A DNA stretch of 36,676 nt from Kiritimatiellia bacterium (GCA_007136425.1 SLGY01000131.1:1-36676), one strand, 5' to 3'; positions 5,819 through 16,011 are shown, counted from the stretch's first letter. The notes: a model not told the origin generated them from the letters alone. Program-made: numbers and translations.

Positions 5819-7695
5819 TTCGCCGATGCCTCCGGGTCGATGGCGTCCGCCCGGAAGACCTGCCAGCGCTCGTTTTCAAACACGGGATTGTCCATGACCG
5901 GCGGCGACATGCGGTCGAGACGGAATGCCACATGGTTTACGCCGGACCGGACGGCCTCAAGGACGGCTTCCGGTGCGCCGCGCCCGTGGCGATGCTCCAA
6001 ACGCATGACCTCGTCCCAACGCTCCGTTGATCGCCCTGAATATCCGTTCATCAGAACCAATTCCGGGAAGTGCGAGAAATACAGCATATGCGCGGTATTG
6101 CGGGAGAACGGCGTGGCCGGGAAGACGACGAGCGTACCTTCGATCCGCGAAAAGAAGTCCTGTTCGTCGGTGCTGGGGCGGACGAGCGCTTCATTGAATC
6201 GCTCGGAAACTGCGCGAACAGGGGAATGGTCCAGCGCCTGTAACGTACAGATCAATACGATGCACAGCATAAGGCGCGTCCTTCGCGCCCGATGCGTTGC
6301 CGCTTGCACTCGTTGCGTCCACCACCAGACGGAGAAGAGGAAGAGCAGGAGGATTTGGCCGAGCGCGGCCATGCGTCCCACCGCGCGCATGCCGGTGAAG
6401 CCCGGCAGCCAGAGCGAAAAGAACCCCCAAATAGAAGGATTCGCACGCTCGGCGAGATAGTATCCGTGCGGGCCGAACGCGACGCCGTACAACAGGATCA
6501 TGATCAGCACTGAAAATCCGACGCCATACACAAACGGACTTCTTGCGCGGGCGCGTACGAGCAGGTAGACGGCGCCCGCATAACAGAGGCCGATAAACAA
6601 CAGGCCGTACCATGCGAGAAAAGGGCGGAACTCCCTGATCTTCAAGAGAAGCAGGACCAGAGACAGAACCACGACCCAGCCCAGAGGCGACCGAAGCCAA
6701 TGCGCTCCGGGCAGGGCGCCGCGTCGCCAGGAATCAAGCGCCATGACCAGCAGGCCGACGAGCAGCCCCGTTCCGAGCCACGCGATCTGTTCATGATCCG
6801 CGAGGCTGATGTGGGCCATCCCGTTTTGCAGCAGACGATACGTAAGGCCGTACGCCGGCATAATCAGGTCCGACCATTCAATGGCAAACGTGTTGATATC
6901 CGATGGCAGATGATCGATTCGATCAACCCGGAGATAGCCCAGGACCGGATAGATGACACCGATTGCCGAGACCGGAAACAACCACCAGATTCGACTCAGA
7001 TCCGCAACGAAAGGCCGCCCTCTCGCGAAGATTTCCACGAGTAACCAAGTCACACCGATGAGCATGCCTGCGACGGCAAAATAGGGCGTCGAACACACCA
7101 TGGACACGAAGGCCAGCGCCATGAGGACGACCCAGCGGGGCTGTCCCGAACGGCCATAGGCCAATGCGCCGCCCATGATGAGGATGATGCCCAGCGACGC
7201 CATATTCTGGAGGTGCATGAAGTAATTGATGAGGGTGGCCGGACTGAAATGTCCCAGATAGGCGAAGACCGGGATCAGCCACGCCGCATGGTCCGGCAGG
7301 GTCGGATACCGATGTCTGACGAGCCGGTACCCCTGCGTGAAGAGAAAGAGCAACGCGCCGAAATGGAGGGCGGACAAGATCAAGCCGGTCCACCAGAACG
7401 CGTCGAACAGGTCCGACGTCAATCCGCGGGCCAATCCGAACACGGGCGCAAAGGCCATCAGGTTGTCCGACCAGAAAAATGCGTCTTCGTTTTCCGGCCA
7501 GAAGATACGTGCATCAGCCCATTGCACCTCGCCGCGGGCCGTGGAATCGGTCACATGTTTCATGACCCATAGATTAAAGAACCCGTCGCCCGCGTCGCCC
7601 CAGATCGTGCCCGGTTCGCGCTGGAAGATCTCCAGATGGATCGTGGCGCCGATCAGATAGAGCGCCGCCGCTACAGCCATGATGGACCGGTTCAT
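5815..7695 (-). CDS. polytopic membrane protein, GT-C glycosyltransferase-like
   Basis: This protein of about 626 residues has roughly eleven or twelve hydrophobic segments spread over residues 4-465, then a soluble C-terminal part of about 160 residues. The first loop contains WGDAGDGFFNLW, an acidic pair after transmembrane segment 1 that resembles the catalytic loop of GT-C glycosyltransferases using polyprenyl-phosphate sugars, and FWPENEDAFFWSDN follows. The C-terminal part contains VVFPATPFSRN and MNGYSGRS, as seen in large uncharacterised membrane proteins of this type. I cannot name the family or substrate. The ATG at 7695 is chosen because it precedes the first membrane segment; the open frame extends further upstream into carB, which is not credible. 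It lies 34 bases after carB on the same strand and is probably co-transcribed with it, although no functional link to pyrimidine synthesis is obvious. Confidence 0.75.
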   Translation of the reverse strand: MNRSIMAVAAALYLIGATIHLEIFQREPGTIWGDAGDGFFNLWVMKHVTDSTARGEVQWADARIFWPENEDAFFWSDNLMAFAPVFGLARGLTSDLFDAFWWTGLILSALHFGALLFLFTQGYRLVRHRYPTLPDHAAWLIPVFAYLGHFSPATLINYFMHLQNMASLGIILIMGGALAYGRSGQPRWVVLMALAFVSMVCSTPYFAVAGMLIGVTWLLVEIFARGRPFVADLSRIWWLFPVSAIGVIYPVLGYLRVDRIDHLPSDINTFAIEWSDLIMPAYGLTYRLLQNGMAHISLADHEQIAWLGTGLLVGLLVMALDSWRRGALPGAHWLRSPLGWVVVLSLVLLLLKIREFRPFLAWYGLLFIGLCYAGAVYLLVRARARSPFVYGVGFSVLIMILLYGVAFGPHGYYLAERANPSIWGFFSLWLPGFTGMRAVGRMAALGQILLLFLFSVWWWTQRVQAATHRARRTRLMLCIVLICTLQALDHSPVRAVSERFNEALVRPSTDEQDFFSRIEGTLVVFPATPFSRNTAHMLYFSHFPELVLMNGYSGRSTERWDEVMRLEHRHGRGAPEAVLEAVRSGVNHVAFRLDRMSPPVMDNPVFENERWQVFRADAIDPEASAN

Positions 7696-7729
7696 GGGGC
7701 AGGTTCCGTTACCATTCGATGAGTATGGC

Positions 7730-10700
7730 CTACACGAAATAATCCTGCAACGCCCGAACATCCCAATCCTGTTCCCGGACATGGCGTATGGCGGCCAGTG
7801 TAGCGCGGGCGCCGGGCTCGGTCGTGATGATCGGGATGCCGCGCAGGATCGTGTCCGACCGGATTTTAACCTCGTCCACGCGCGCCACCGGTCCGCTGGG
7901 CGTGTTGATGATCATGCGTACCCGGCCTTCCCGCATCAGATCCACGATATTGGGATGCTTGCGCTCCGCCAGTTTGTTCAGGATGGTTACTTTCAGTCCC
8001 GCTTCCTGCAGGGCGGCCCCGGTACCTTTAGTGGAGAGGATCTCAAAACCCAGTTCGGCCAACTGCTTGCCGATGTCCACAATCCACGGTTTGTCGGCAT
8101 CCTTGGCGCTGAGAAAGATCGGTCCTTCCGTCGGCAGATGCTGGCCGGCGGCGATCTGGCTCTTCCAATAGGCGGCTTCGAACGTGTAATCCATGCCCAT
8201 GACTTCTCCAGTGGACTTCATTTCGGGACCGAGAATCGGGTCCACACCGGAAAAGCGGTTGAACGGGAAGACGGCTTCCTTGACCGCAAACCAGGTCATC
8301 GCCTTGGGCGGTTGCGGCGTACCGATATCGTCAAAAGTCTGACCGACAGCGATACGGGCGGCGAGTTTCGCCAGGGGCACCCCGGTGGCCTTGCTGACGT
8401 ACGGGACCGTGCGGGAAGCGCGCGGATTGATTTCAATGACGTACAATTCATCGTTCACCACCGCCCATTGCGTGTTCATGAGCCCCTTGACATTCAGTTC
8501 CAGGGCAATAGCGGTTACCGCTTCCTTGATCCGCGCGACAATGTCCGGGGTCAAGCTGTGCGGGGGGACCACGCAGGCACTGTCACCGGAATGCACGCCG
8601 GCGGCCTCGACGTGTTGCATTACGCCGCCGACATAAACCTGTTGCCCGTCGGACACGCAGTCGACATCGACCTCGATCGCGCCTTCGAGGTAGCGGTCGA
8701 TGAGCACGGGGAAGCCCGGGCTGATCTTCAATGCCGCGCGGACAAACGGTTCGATGTCTTCGTCTTTGTACGCCACCATCATGGCCCGTCCGCCGAGCAC
8801 ATAAGACGGGCGCACCATGACTGGATAACCGATTCGCCGGGCGATGGTCAGCGCTTCTTCCACAGTCAGGGCCGTATCGCTCTCCGGCTGTTTGAGGCCG
8901 AGCTTGTCCAGCAACGCGCGGCAATGTTTCCGGTCCTCGGCGCGATCAATGCTTTCCGGCGAGGTCCCCAGAATCGGCACGCCCGCGTGCATCAGCGGTA
9001 CGGCCAGATTCAGAGGTGTCTGGCCGCCCATCTGGACGATGACGCCCAGCGCCCCTTCATTTTCGTAGATGTTCATCACATCCTCGAAGGTCAACGGCTC
9101 GAAATAGAGTTTGTCCGCCGTATCGTAATCCGTGCTGACCGTTTCGGGATTGCTGTTGACCATGATGGTCTCGTAACCCAATTCGCGCAGCGCCATGACG
9201 GTATGTACACAACAGTAATCGAATTCGATGCCCTGGCCGATTCGATTGGGACCGCTCCCCAGAATGATGACCTTCTTGCGCGACGACGGTCGTGATTCGT
9301 CCCGGTCGGCGTAACTCGAATAATAATAGGGCGTATACGCTTCAAATTCGCCGGCACAAGTGTCCACCAACCGATACACCGGCTTCACGCCCGCCGCGAT
9401 GCGTTCGCGGCGTACATCCGTTTCCGACATCTCGGCGCCGCGTAAGGCGGCAATCTGCCGATCCGAGAACCCGGATTTCTTCGCTTCGCGCAAGAGCGCG
9501 GCGTCCAGGGCGGGGGCGTCTGCGAGCCGTTGCTCAATTTCCACGATCTGTTGAAACTGATCGATATACCACGGATCAATCCCGGTACGTTCAGCGATGC
9601 GCTCAATGGAGTATCCGTGTTTCAACGCGTATTTGACATTGAAATGCCTGTCCGTATCCGTGCGGGCCAATTCCGTCTCGATTTCCGGTTTGTTCACCAG
9701 ATCCTCCGCGCGCAAATCCATTCCGGCGACGCCGATTTCCAGGCCGCGAAACGCCTTCTGCACGGCTTCCCGGAAATTGCGGCCAATGGCCATGGTTTCA
9801 CCCACGGACTTCATGCTGACGCCCAGTTTAGGATCGGCGCCGGGAAACTTTTCGAAGGCGAACCGCGGCACCTTGACCACGCAATAATCGATCGTCGGCT
9901 CGAAACTTGCCGGGGTATCGCGCGTGATGTCGTTGGGCAATTCGTCCAGCGTATAACCGACGGCCAGTTTCGCGGCGATCTTCGCAATGGGATAGCCAGT
10001 GGCTTTGCTGGCCAACGCCGAACTGCGGGATACGCGCGGGTTCATTTCAATGACCACCATGCGGCCCGTTTCCGGATGGACCGCGAACTGCACATTGGAA
10101 CCGCCGGTATCTACGCCGATCTCGCGCAGGACCTTGATGCTCCAATCGCGCATCCGTTGGTATTCCGCGTCCGTCAAGGTCTGCGTGGGGGCCACGGTGA
10201 TGCTGTCGCCCGTATGGACGCCCATCGGGTCGAGGTTCTCGATAGAACAGACGATGATACAATTGTCGTTCCGGTCCCGAACGACTTCCATCTCGTATTC
10301 CTTCCAGCCGAGCGCCGATTCTTCGAGCAACACTTCGTGCACGCGGCTGGCCTTCAAGCCGCCCCCGGCAATCCGTTCCAGCTCCTCCTCGTCATAGGCC
10401 GTGCCCCCGCCGGTACCCCCGAGGGTGTAGCTCGGGCGGACGATAATCGGATACCCGATATCTTGCGCGACCGCTTTGGCGCGCTCGATGCTGTTGACCC
10501 GTTCGCTTTTCAGGCATTCGAGGCCGGCGCGCGTCATTGCGGCCTTGAACAGTTCCCGGTCCTCGGCGCATTGGATGACCTCGACCTTCGCGCCGATCAA
10601 CTCCACGCCGAACTCTTCCAGTGTTCCCGCTTCCGCCACTTCCAGGGCCGTGTTCAACCCGGTCTGGCCGCCGAGCGTCGGCAGCAGCGCGTCGGGCCGT

Positions 10701-10942
10701 TCCCGGGCGATGATCTTCCGCACCGCTTCCGCCGTGATCGGCTCCACATACGTGCGATCCGCCATCTCCGGGTCGGTCATGATCGTGGCGGGATTGCTGT
10801 TGATCAGGATCACCTCGTATCCCTCTTCGCGCAGGGCCTTGCAGGCTTGCGTTCCGGAATAATCGAATTCGCAGGCCTGGCCGATGACAATCGGGCCTGA
10901 TCCAATGAGCATGATTTTCTTGATGTCTGTTCGTTTAGGCAT
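7730..10942 (-). CDS. carB: carbamoyl-phosphate synthase large subunit
   Basis: CarB makes carbamoyl phosphate from bicarbonate, ATP and ammonia delivered by CarA, feeding arginine and pyrimidine synthesis. The 1070-residue protein has the usual full length and duplicated layout. The first synthetase half begins [23 protein letters not shown], with ATP-grasp residues around [10 protein letters not shown]. An oligomerisation region follows. The second half begins at [20 protein letters not shown], with [11 protein letters not shown]. The last 140 or so residues form the methylglyoxal-synthase-like regulatory domain ([24 protein letters not shown]). I start at the ATG at 10942, giving MPKRTDIKK; an upstream in-frame extension reads through the palindrome array and has no CarB homology. 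It is downstream of carA and guaA on the same strand but separated from guaA by about 197 bases that include the array, so it may have its own control. Confidence 0.97.
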   Translation of the reverse strand: MPKRTDIKKIMLIGSGPIVIGQACEFDYSGTQACKALREEGYEVILINSNPATIMTDPEMADRTYVEPITAEAVRKIIARERPDALLPTLGGQTGLNTALEVAEAGTLEEFGVELIGAKVEVIQCAEDRELFKAAMTRAGLECLKSERVNSIERAKAVAQDIGYPIIVRPSYTLGGTGGGTAYDEEELERIAGGGLKASRVHEVLLEESALGWKEYEMEVVRDRNDNCIIVCSIENLDPMGVHTGDSITVAPTQTLTDAEYQRMRDWSIKVLREIGVDTGGSNVQFAVHPETGRMVVIEMNPRVSRSSALASKATGYPIAKIAAKLAVGYTLDELPNDITRDTPASFEPTIDYCVVKVPRFAFEKFPGADPKLGVSMKSVGETMAIGRNFREAVQKAFRGLEIGVAGMDLRAEDLVNKPEIETELARTDTDRHFNVKYALKHGYSIERIAERTGIDPWYIDQFQQIVEIEQRLADAPALDAALLREAKKSGFSDRQIAALRGAEMSETDVRRERIAAGVKPVYRLVDTCAGEFEAYTPYYYSSYADRDESRPSSRKKVIILGSGPNRIGQGIEFDYCCVHTVMALRELGYETIMVNSNPETVSTDYDTADKLYFEPLTFEDVMNIYENEGALGVIVQMGGQTPLNLAVPLMHAGVPILGTSPESIDRAEDRKHCRALLDKLGLKQPESDTALTVEEALTIARRIGYPVMVRPSYVLGGRAMMVAYKDEDIEPFVRAALKISPGFPVLIDRYLEGAIEVDVDCVSDGQQVYVGGVMQHVEAAGVHSGDSACVVPPHSLTPDIVARIKEAVTAIALELNVKGLMNTQWAVVNDELYVIEINPRASRTVPYVSKATGVPLAKLAARIAVGQTFDDIGTPQPPKAMTWFAVKEAVFPFNRFSGVDPILGPEMKSTGEVMGMDYTFEAAYWKSQIAAGQHLPTEGPIFLSAKDADKPWIVDIGKQLAELGFEILSTKGTGAALQEAGLKVTILNKLAERKHPNIVDLMREGRVRMIINTPSGPVARVDEVKIRSDTILRGIPIITTEPGARATLAAIRHVREQDWDVRALQDYFV

Positions 10943-10987
10943 GGATGGATTTTCGATGTGCGATTGTTGATATTCGATTGGAACAGT

Positions 10988-11097
10988 TTCCAATCGTTGG
11001 AAGTGAAAAAGGCCTGTTTTTCCAATCGTTGGAAAAAAACGCGCCCATTTTTCCAATCATTGGAAACAAAAACGGGTCACTTTTCCTATCGTTGGAA
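10988..11097. repeat. array of four 15-bp palindromes, TTCCAA-TCG-TTGGAA, at 31-32 bp period
   Basis: Copies lie at 10988-11002 and 11020-11034 (both TTCCAATCGTTGGAA), 11051-11065 (TTCCAATCATTGGAA) and 11083-11097 (TTCCTATCGTTGGAA). Start-to-start distances are 32, 31 and 32 bp, three helical turns. The 16-17 bp spacers also share a pattern: A-run, GC-rich centre, T-run. A half site, GATTGGAA, follows at 10976-10983. The array fills the guaA-carB gap, directly upstream of carB. Each copy is a dyad that could bind a dimeric regulator or form a 6-bp RNA hairpin. No such array occurs elsewhere in the window. Confidence 0.9.
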
Positions 11098-11139
11098 GTT
11101 CGTCCTGCCGTTCTTTGCGAGCTGCTCTTCAATTCTGCC

Positions 11140-12684
11140 TCATTCCCACTCAATGGTTGCCGGTGGTTTGGAGCTGATATCGTACACGACGCGGTTGATC
11201 CCCCGGACCTCGTTGATGATCCGGTTCGAAATGGCGCCGAGCGTGTCGTAGGGGAGCCGGAACCAGTCGGCGGTCATGCCGTCCAGGCTTTGCACGGCGC
11301 GTACGGCGGCGACGTGTTCGTAGGTCCGTTCGTCGCCCATGACCCCGACGGTTTGCACCGGAAGCAGGACGGCGAAGGCCTGCCATATATCCCGGTATGT
11401 CGGTAGTTTCGCAATCTCTTCCTGCACACGGAGATCCGCTTCCTGCAGCAGCGCAACGCGTTCGCGCGTGACCTCGCCCAGAATACGCACGGCCAGGCCC
11501 GGTCCAGGAAAAGGTTGGCGATCCACGATTTCGTCCGGCACGCCGAGTTCGCGACCGAGGACCCGGACCTCGTCCTTAAAGAGTTCGCGAAGGGGTTCGA
11601 GTAATTCGAACGCGAGATCGTCGGGCAATCCGCCGACATTGTGATGGCTCTTGATCGTCACCGAAGGTCCGCCGATGGGCGACCGGCTTTCAATGACGTC
11701 GGGATACAAAGTGCCCTGGGCAAGAAATTTCATCGGTCCGATCGCGCGGGCGTGTTCCGTGAATACCTCGATGAATGTGCCGCCGATGATCTTGCGTTTC
11801 TGTTCCGGATCGAGCACGCCGGCGAGCCGGTCGAGGAAGAGGTCCTGCGCGCGCGCCACGCGCAGGTCCATTCCGAAATGTTCCCCGAAGGTGTGTTCGA
11901 CTTGTTCCGCTTCCCCGTGGCGCAACAAGCCGTTATCCACGAATACGCAATGCAGTTGATCGCCGATGGCCCGATGAATCAGGGCGGCGGCGATGGAGGA
12001 ATCCACACCGCCGCTCAGGCCGCATAAGACATGATCATTGCCGACGCGCTCACGGATAGCCTCGACGTTTTCGGCGATGAATTGCGACATGGTCCAATCG
12101 CCCGCACAGCCGCACACGTCGAAGAGATAACGCCGTAATATATCCGTGCCATGAGCGGTGTGTGCGACTTCCGGATGAAATTGCAGCCCGTAGAAGCCGC
12201 GTTCCGGATCGGCCATGGCCGTGACCGGGCAGGACGGCGTGTTGGCGAGCGCGCGAAAACCGGACGGGAGCTGGCCGACCTGATCGCCATGACTCATCCA
12301 AACGGTGAGTTCGGCGGGCAGATCGTTAAACAGCCGGTTCTGTTCGATGACCGTGATGGCGGCCCGCCCGTATTCGCGTTTCGCGCCGGGCGCAACGCGT
12401 CCACCGAGTTTGGCGGCCATCAATTGCATGCCGTAACAGATGCCGAGCACCGGCAGGCCCAGGTCGAACAGGGCGGCATCGCAATCGGGCGCGCCGGCGG
12501 CCGTTGCGCTGGCCGGCCCGCCGGACAGGATCACGCCCTTCGGCGCCCGTGCGCGCAGGGTGTCCGCCGTTGTGTCGTGCCGCAGGATTTCGCAATAGAC
12601 CTGCTGCTCGCGTATGCGTCGGGCGATAAGCTGGCTGTATTGCGAGCCGAAATCCAGAACGGCAATCCAATCGTGGGCTTTCAT
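11140..12684 (-). CDS. guaA: GMP synthase (glutamine-hydrolysing)
   Basis: GuaA aminates XMP to GMP using glutamine-derived ammonia. The 514-residue protein has the two expected parts. The class I glutamine amidotransferase domain (about 1-195) has [14 protein letters not shown] at the N-terminus, the nucleophile C83 in GICYGMQ, and the His-x-Glu pair in QFHPEV. The ATP pyrophosphatase domain has the PP-loop GLSGGVDSS, followed by the dimerisation domain ending KPPATIEWE, the standard C-terminus. Length and termini are normal. It lies 42 bases downstream of carA on the same strand with GGAGGGG before its start, so the two probably share a transcript. Placing guaA between carA and carB is unusual; all three products depend on glutamine nitrogen. 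Confidence 0.97.
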   Translation of the reverse strand: MKAHDWIAVLDFGSQYSQLIARRIREQQVYCEILRHDTTADTLRARAPKGVILSGGPASATAAGAPDCDAALFDLGLPVLGICYGMQLMAAKLGGRVAPGAKREYGRAAITVIEQNRLFNDLPAELTVWMSHGDQVGQLPSGFRALANTPSCPVTAMADPERGFYGLQFHPEVAHTAHGTDILRRYLFDVCGCAGDWTMSQFIAENVEAIRERVGNDHVLCGLSGGVDSSIAAALIHRAIGDQLHCVFVDNGLLRHGEAEQVEHTFGEHFGMDLRVARAQDLFLDRLAGVLDPEQKRKIIGGTFIEVFTEHARAIGPMKFLAQGTLYPDVIESRSPIGGPSVTIKSHHNVGGLPDDLAFELLEPLRELFKDEVRVLGRELGVPDEIVDRQPFPGPGLAVRILGEVTRERVALLQEADLRVQEEIAKLPTYRDIWQAFAVLLPVQTVGVMGDERTYEHVAAVRAVQSLDGMTADWFRLPYDTLGAISNRIINEVRGINRVVYDISSKPPATIEWE

Positions 12685-12726
12685 GTCAGTTTGAATTACC
12701 CCTCCAATAGGATGGTAGCATCATGA

Positions 12727-13818
12727 TCATCGGCGGTGTTTCTCCATCAACGTAACGAATTCGTCGAAAAGGTACGCGGCATCGTGCGGGCCGGGTGCGG
12801 CTTCGGGGTGGTACTGCACCGAGAAAGCCGGTCGTTGCTTGTGGCGCAGGCCTTCGGACGTGCCGTCATTGAGGTTGATGTGCGTGGTCTCGACATGGTC
12901 CGGGTTCAGGGAGTCTTTGTCCACGCAGAACCCGTGATTTTGCGAGGTGATTTCGATCAAGCCGGTTTGCAGGTTTTTGACCGGTTGATTTGCGCCGCGA
13001 TGTCCAAATTTCATTTTATACGTGGCGCCGCCGAGCGCGAGGGCGAGCAATTGATGGCCGAAACAGATTCCGAACGTGGGTAACCCGCTTTCGACGAGTT
13101 CGCGGATGGTCTGGATGACGTGCGGCACGGCGTCCGGATCGCCCGGGCCGTTGGAGATGAACAGGCCGTCCGATTGGGTGGCAAGGATATCCGCCGCGGC
13201 GGCGCTATTGGAGAAGACCGTTGCGGCGACGCCGCGTTCCGCCATCAGGCGTAACTGGTTTCGTTTGATCCCGCAATCCAGCACGGCAACACGGGCACGC
13301 GCGTTGGTTGCGGGCCAGTCATACGAGTCGGCCGTGCTGACTTCACTCGACAGGTCGCGTCCGACGAGGCCGGGCGAGCGTTCGGCTTTTGCAACGAGAC
13401 TGTCCCGATCGAGGTCGGTGGTGGACATGACGCATTTCATGGCGCCACGCGAACGAATGTGCAGGGTGACTGCGCGCGCATCGACATCGTCGACGCCGAG
13501 AATGCCGTTTTCTTCGAGATAGTCTTGAAGCGATCGGGTGCTGCGCCAATTGCTGGGGCGTCGGCACGCTTCATTGACGATGAATCCGGCCGCATGCGGT
13601 TTCCATGATTCGATATCCTCGTCGTTGACGCCGTAATTGCCGATGAGGGGGTAGGTGAGGGTAACGATCTGGCCGTGATACGAGGGGTCGGTGAGGATTT
13701 CCTGGTATCCGGTCATCGAGGTGTTGAACACCAATTCGCCTTGGACTTCGCCATGTCCGGCAAAGGCCCGTCCTTCGAAGCAGGTCCCATCTTCCAGTGC
13801 AATAAGTGCCTTGGTCAT
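12727..13818 (-). CDS. carA: carbamoyl-phosphate synthase small subunit (glutamine amidotransferase)
   Basis: CarA hydrolyses glutamine and channels ammonia to CarB. The 363-residue protein begins with the CarA-specific N-terminal domain (ALIALEDGTCFEGRAFA, ELVFNTSMTGYQEILTDPSY). The class I amidotransferase domain follows, with ISNGPGDPD, the nucleophile C252 in GICFGHQ, the KFGHRGANQPV block and the catalytic His/Glu in QYHPEAAPGP. Length is normal for the family. The gene is the first of the minus-strand group carA-guaA-carB and is divergent from argC, with about 210 bases between the two starts. Both CarA and ArgC serve arginine biosynthesis, so that gap may hold shared control signals. 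Confidence 0.97.
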   Translation of the reverse strand: MTKALIALEDGTCFEGRAFAGHGEVQGELVFNTSMTGYQEILTDPSYHGQIVTLTYPLIGNYGVNDEDIESWKPHAAGFIVNEACRRPSNWRSTRSLQDYLEENGILGVDDVDARAVTLHIRSRGAMKCVMSTTDLDRDSLVAKAERSPGLVGRDLSSEVSTADSYDWPATNARARVAVLDCGIKRNQLRLMAERGVAATVFSNSAAAADILATQSDGLFISNGPGDPDAVPHVIQTIRELVESGLPTFGICFGHQLLALALGGATYKMKFGHRGANQPVKNLQTGLIEITSQNHGFCVDKDSLNPDHVETTHINLNDGTSEGLRHKQRPAFSVQYHPEAAPGPHDAAYLFDEFVTLMEKHRR

Positions 13819-13994
13819 GATGTCGCGAAGTCTCCCCGGTCAACGTTGAGGTGCGTTTGTGTATCAGTTGGTCACGCATTGTGGGAAAAATAGGTGCCGA
13901 GTCGAGCCCGGATATGGGATGCGGCCAAAATTCTTTGCGCTCGCTATATTTTCAGCCTGTAACCGGATCGCGATCAGCCTTCGGACGGGGCCAT

Positions 13995-14021
13995 TTGACA
14001 TCTTCTACGCTTATCTATACC
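13995..14021 (+). promoter_or_regulatory. candidate argC promoter, possibly leaderless
   Basis: A perfect TTGACA (13995-14000) is followed after 15 bases by TATACC (14016-14021). Transcription from this pair would start at or within a base or two of the argC ATG at 14030. No Shine-Dalgarno sequence precedes that ATG (TTTGGTC), which agrees with a leaderless message. The spacer is shorter than the usual 17 bases, so this is tentative. Confidence 0.4.
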
Positions 14022-14029
14022 GTTTGGTC

Positions 14030-15088
14030 ATGATTACGGCAAAAATTGTGGGGGCAGGCGGATACGGCGGCGGCGGCATGGCGGAATTACTTGTGTCGCA
14101 TCCGGAAGCGGAACTGAAAACGCTGGTGGATCAAGCGGATGTCGGCAAGCCGATGAGCGCGTTGTATCCGCATTTGGCGGGGTATTGCGATATCCCGATC
14201 GTTGCGCCGGACGATCCGGCGGCGAGCGAGCCCGTCGACGTGGTCTTTTTTGCCACGCCGGACGGTGTGGCCATGCGCCATGCGCGAACCGAATTGGAGC
14301 GAGGCGCGAAAGTCATCGATTTCAGCGGCGATTTCCGTTTTCGCACACCCGAAGAGTATGCGGCCTATGCCACGCGCATCGGGCTGGACCCGGATCACAA
14401 GGCCGTTGATCTGTTGCCTGAATCCGTTTATGGCCTGCCCGAACTGCATCGTTCGGACTTGAACGAAGAGACACGGCTGGTGGGGAACGTGGGGTGTTTT
14501 GCGATCGCCTCCATTCTCGGCCTGGCCCCGTCGATACGCCATGACCTCGTACAGCTCGACAGCCTGATTTGCGACGCGAAGACGGGCGTCTCCGGTGCGG
14601 GCAAGAAGCCGGCCCCGGTGTTTCATTATCCGGCGCGCTACGACCAGATGAACGCGTACCGGCTGACGGGGCATCAGCACGTGATGGAGGTTGAACGCGA
14701 AATGCAACGGCTTGGCGGCCAGGAAGTGCGGCTGACGTTTACGCCGCAGGTGGTCCCCGCGTGTCGCGGGATTCTGTGTTGCATTTACGGGACTTTGAAG
14801 GACGGACTGACGCCGGACCGGGTGTTGGAGGCGTATCGCGCTTTTCATGAAGAGAACGTCTTCGTGCGCGTCTTCGATCGGAACGCGGCGATCGGGACAC
14901 AGCATGTGCGGGGATCGAACTATTGCAATCTCGTTGTCGATGTGGACGAGCGAACGAATCGATTGCGCGTCATTTCGCACATCGACAACCTGGTGAAGGG
15001 GCAGGCGGGGAACGCCCTTCAGAATATGAATTTACTATTCGGATTACCTGAGACGACGGGATTGGATCGTCCGGGGCAATATCCATAG
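14030..15088 (+). CDS. argC: N-acetyl-gamma-glutamyl-phosphate reductase
   Basis: ArgC reduces N-acetylglutamyl phosphate to the semialdehyde with NADPH, the third step of arginine synthesis. The 352-residue protein starts MITAKIVGAGGYGGGGMAELL, the dinucleotide-binding loop; the usual motif is GASGYTG, so the Ser and Thr are replaced by Gly here. The active-site cysteine is C156 in GNVGCFA, where most ArgC proteins have GNPGC. DLLPESVYGLPELHR, GVSGAGKKP and the C-terminal block VKGQAGNALQNMNLLFG are well conserved, so the call is safe despite these changes. The ATG at 14030 matches where the family starts; the open frame extends further upstream without homology. lipA follows 20 bases later on the same strand. 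Confidence 0.95.
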   Translation: MITAKIVGAGGYGGGGMAELLVSHPEAELKTLVDQADVGKPMSALYPHLAGYCDIPIVAPDDPAASEPVDVVFFATPDGVAMRHARTELERGAKVIDFSGDFRFRTPEEYAAYATRIGLDPDHKAVDLLPESVYGLPELHRSDLNEETRLVGNVGCFAIASILGLAPSIRHDLVQLDSLICDAKTGVSGAGKKPAPVFHYPARYDQMNAYRLTGHQHVMEVEREMQRLGGQEVRLTFTPQVVPACRGILCCIYGTLKDGLTPDRVLEAYRAFHEENVFVRVFDRNAAIGTQHVRGSNYCNLVVDVDERTNRLRVISHIDNLVKGQAGNALQNMNLLFGLPETTGLDRPGQYP

Positions 15089-15108
15089 AGGAAGAGCAGG
15101 ATAGTTGC

Positions 15109-16011
15109 ATGAGTCGTTTACCGTCTTGGATTCGATTGTCGTTGAACACCGACGCGCACTTTTCGGAAGTGCACGGGCTGGTGAAGAATCATTCGCTGCA
15201 CACGGTATGTGAAAGCGCGAAATGTCCGAACCGCCACGAATGCTGGAATCGCGGCACGGCGACGTTGATGTTACTGGGCGACGTCTGCACGCGTGCGTGC
15301 TCGTTTTGCGCCATCAAGGCGGGCCGTCCGGGCCAGGTCGACGCCGACGAACCGCAACGCGCGGCGCAGGCGGCGCAAGACATGAAGCTGAATTACGTGG
15401 TGTTGACCAGCGTGGCGCGCGATGATCTGGCGGACGGCGGGGCCGGCGTCTTTGCCGACACCATCCGGGCGATACGCGAGCGCGTACCAGGCGCGGCGGT
15501 GGAGGTGTTGACCCCCGATTTCGAGGGGGTGCCGGAACTGATCGATATCGTGCTGGACGCCCGACCGGACGTGTTCAATCACAACCTCGAAACCGTCGCC
15601 CGGCTGCAGTCGATTATTCGACCGCAAGCGGCGTATGGCAGGTCGCTGGCCGTGCTCAAACACGCGGCCGGACGCCGACCCGGGGTGGCCGTGAAGTCGG
15701 GCATCATGCTGGGGCTGGGCGAGAAGGACGATGAAGTCTTGCAGGCCATGGACGACCTGCTGGCCGTGGGGGTGGAACTGTTGACGCTCGGCCAGTATCT
15801 GCAGCCGACGCGCCGCCATCCGCCGGTTCAACGGTATGTATCGCCGGAGCATTTTGAGGCCTTGTCGGACAAGGCCAAAGAGAAAGGGTTCAAGGGGATT
15901 GCATCCGGGCCATTGGTTCGTTCGTCGTATCGGGCGGATGAATTGCTTGACTCGGTACGGGAAGCGCGTGCCCGGGAATGTGAGGCCCCGCTTTATTCCG
16001 AGACCGCCTGA
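15109..16011 (+). CDS. lipA: lipoyl synthase (radical SAM)
   Basis: LipA inserts two sulfur atoms into protein-bound octanoyl groups to make the lipoyl cofactor. The 300-residue protein shows both iron-sulfur cluster motifs: the auxiliary cluster cysteines C34, C39 and C45 (CESAKCPNRHEC) and the radical SAM cysteines C60, C64 and C67 (CTRACSFC). The conserved C-terminal PLVRSSYRA supplies the serine that completes the auxiliary cluster. Other family blocks include DVFNHNLETV, KSGIMLGLGE and TLGQYLQPT. The gene sits 20 bases after argC with AGCAGGA before the ATG, so it is probably on the same transcript. No lipB is seen in the window. Confidence 0.97.
   Translation: MSRLPSWIRLSLNTDAHFSEVHGLVKNHSLHTVCESAKCPNRHECWNRGTATLMLLGDVCTRACSFCAIKAGRPGQVDADEPQRAAQAAQDMKLNYVVLTSVARDDLADGGAGVFADTIRAIRERVPGAAVEVLTPDFEGVPELIDIVLDARPDVFNHNLETVARLQSIIRPQAAYGRSLAVLKHAAGRRPGVAVKSGIMLGLGEKDDEVLQAMDDLLAVGVELLTLGQYLQPTRRHPPVQRYVSPEHFEALSDKAKEKGFKGIASGPLVRSSYRADELLDSVREARARECEAPLYSETA

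Noticed and set aside
7679-10900. Long plus-strand open frames (538 and 456 codons) opposite carB
   Set aside because: They lie exactly antisense to a highly conserved carB, encode low-complexity His/Asp/Arg-rich protein without motifs, and have no ribosome-binding sites. They are shadows produced by GC-rich codon use.
10988-11097. Possible CRISPR array, because of short repeats with regular spacers
   Set aside because: The repeats are only 15 bp, fully palindromic and few. The spacers share a pattern instead of being unrelated, and no cas genes are present.
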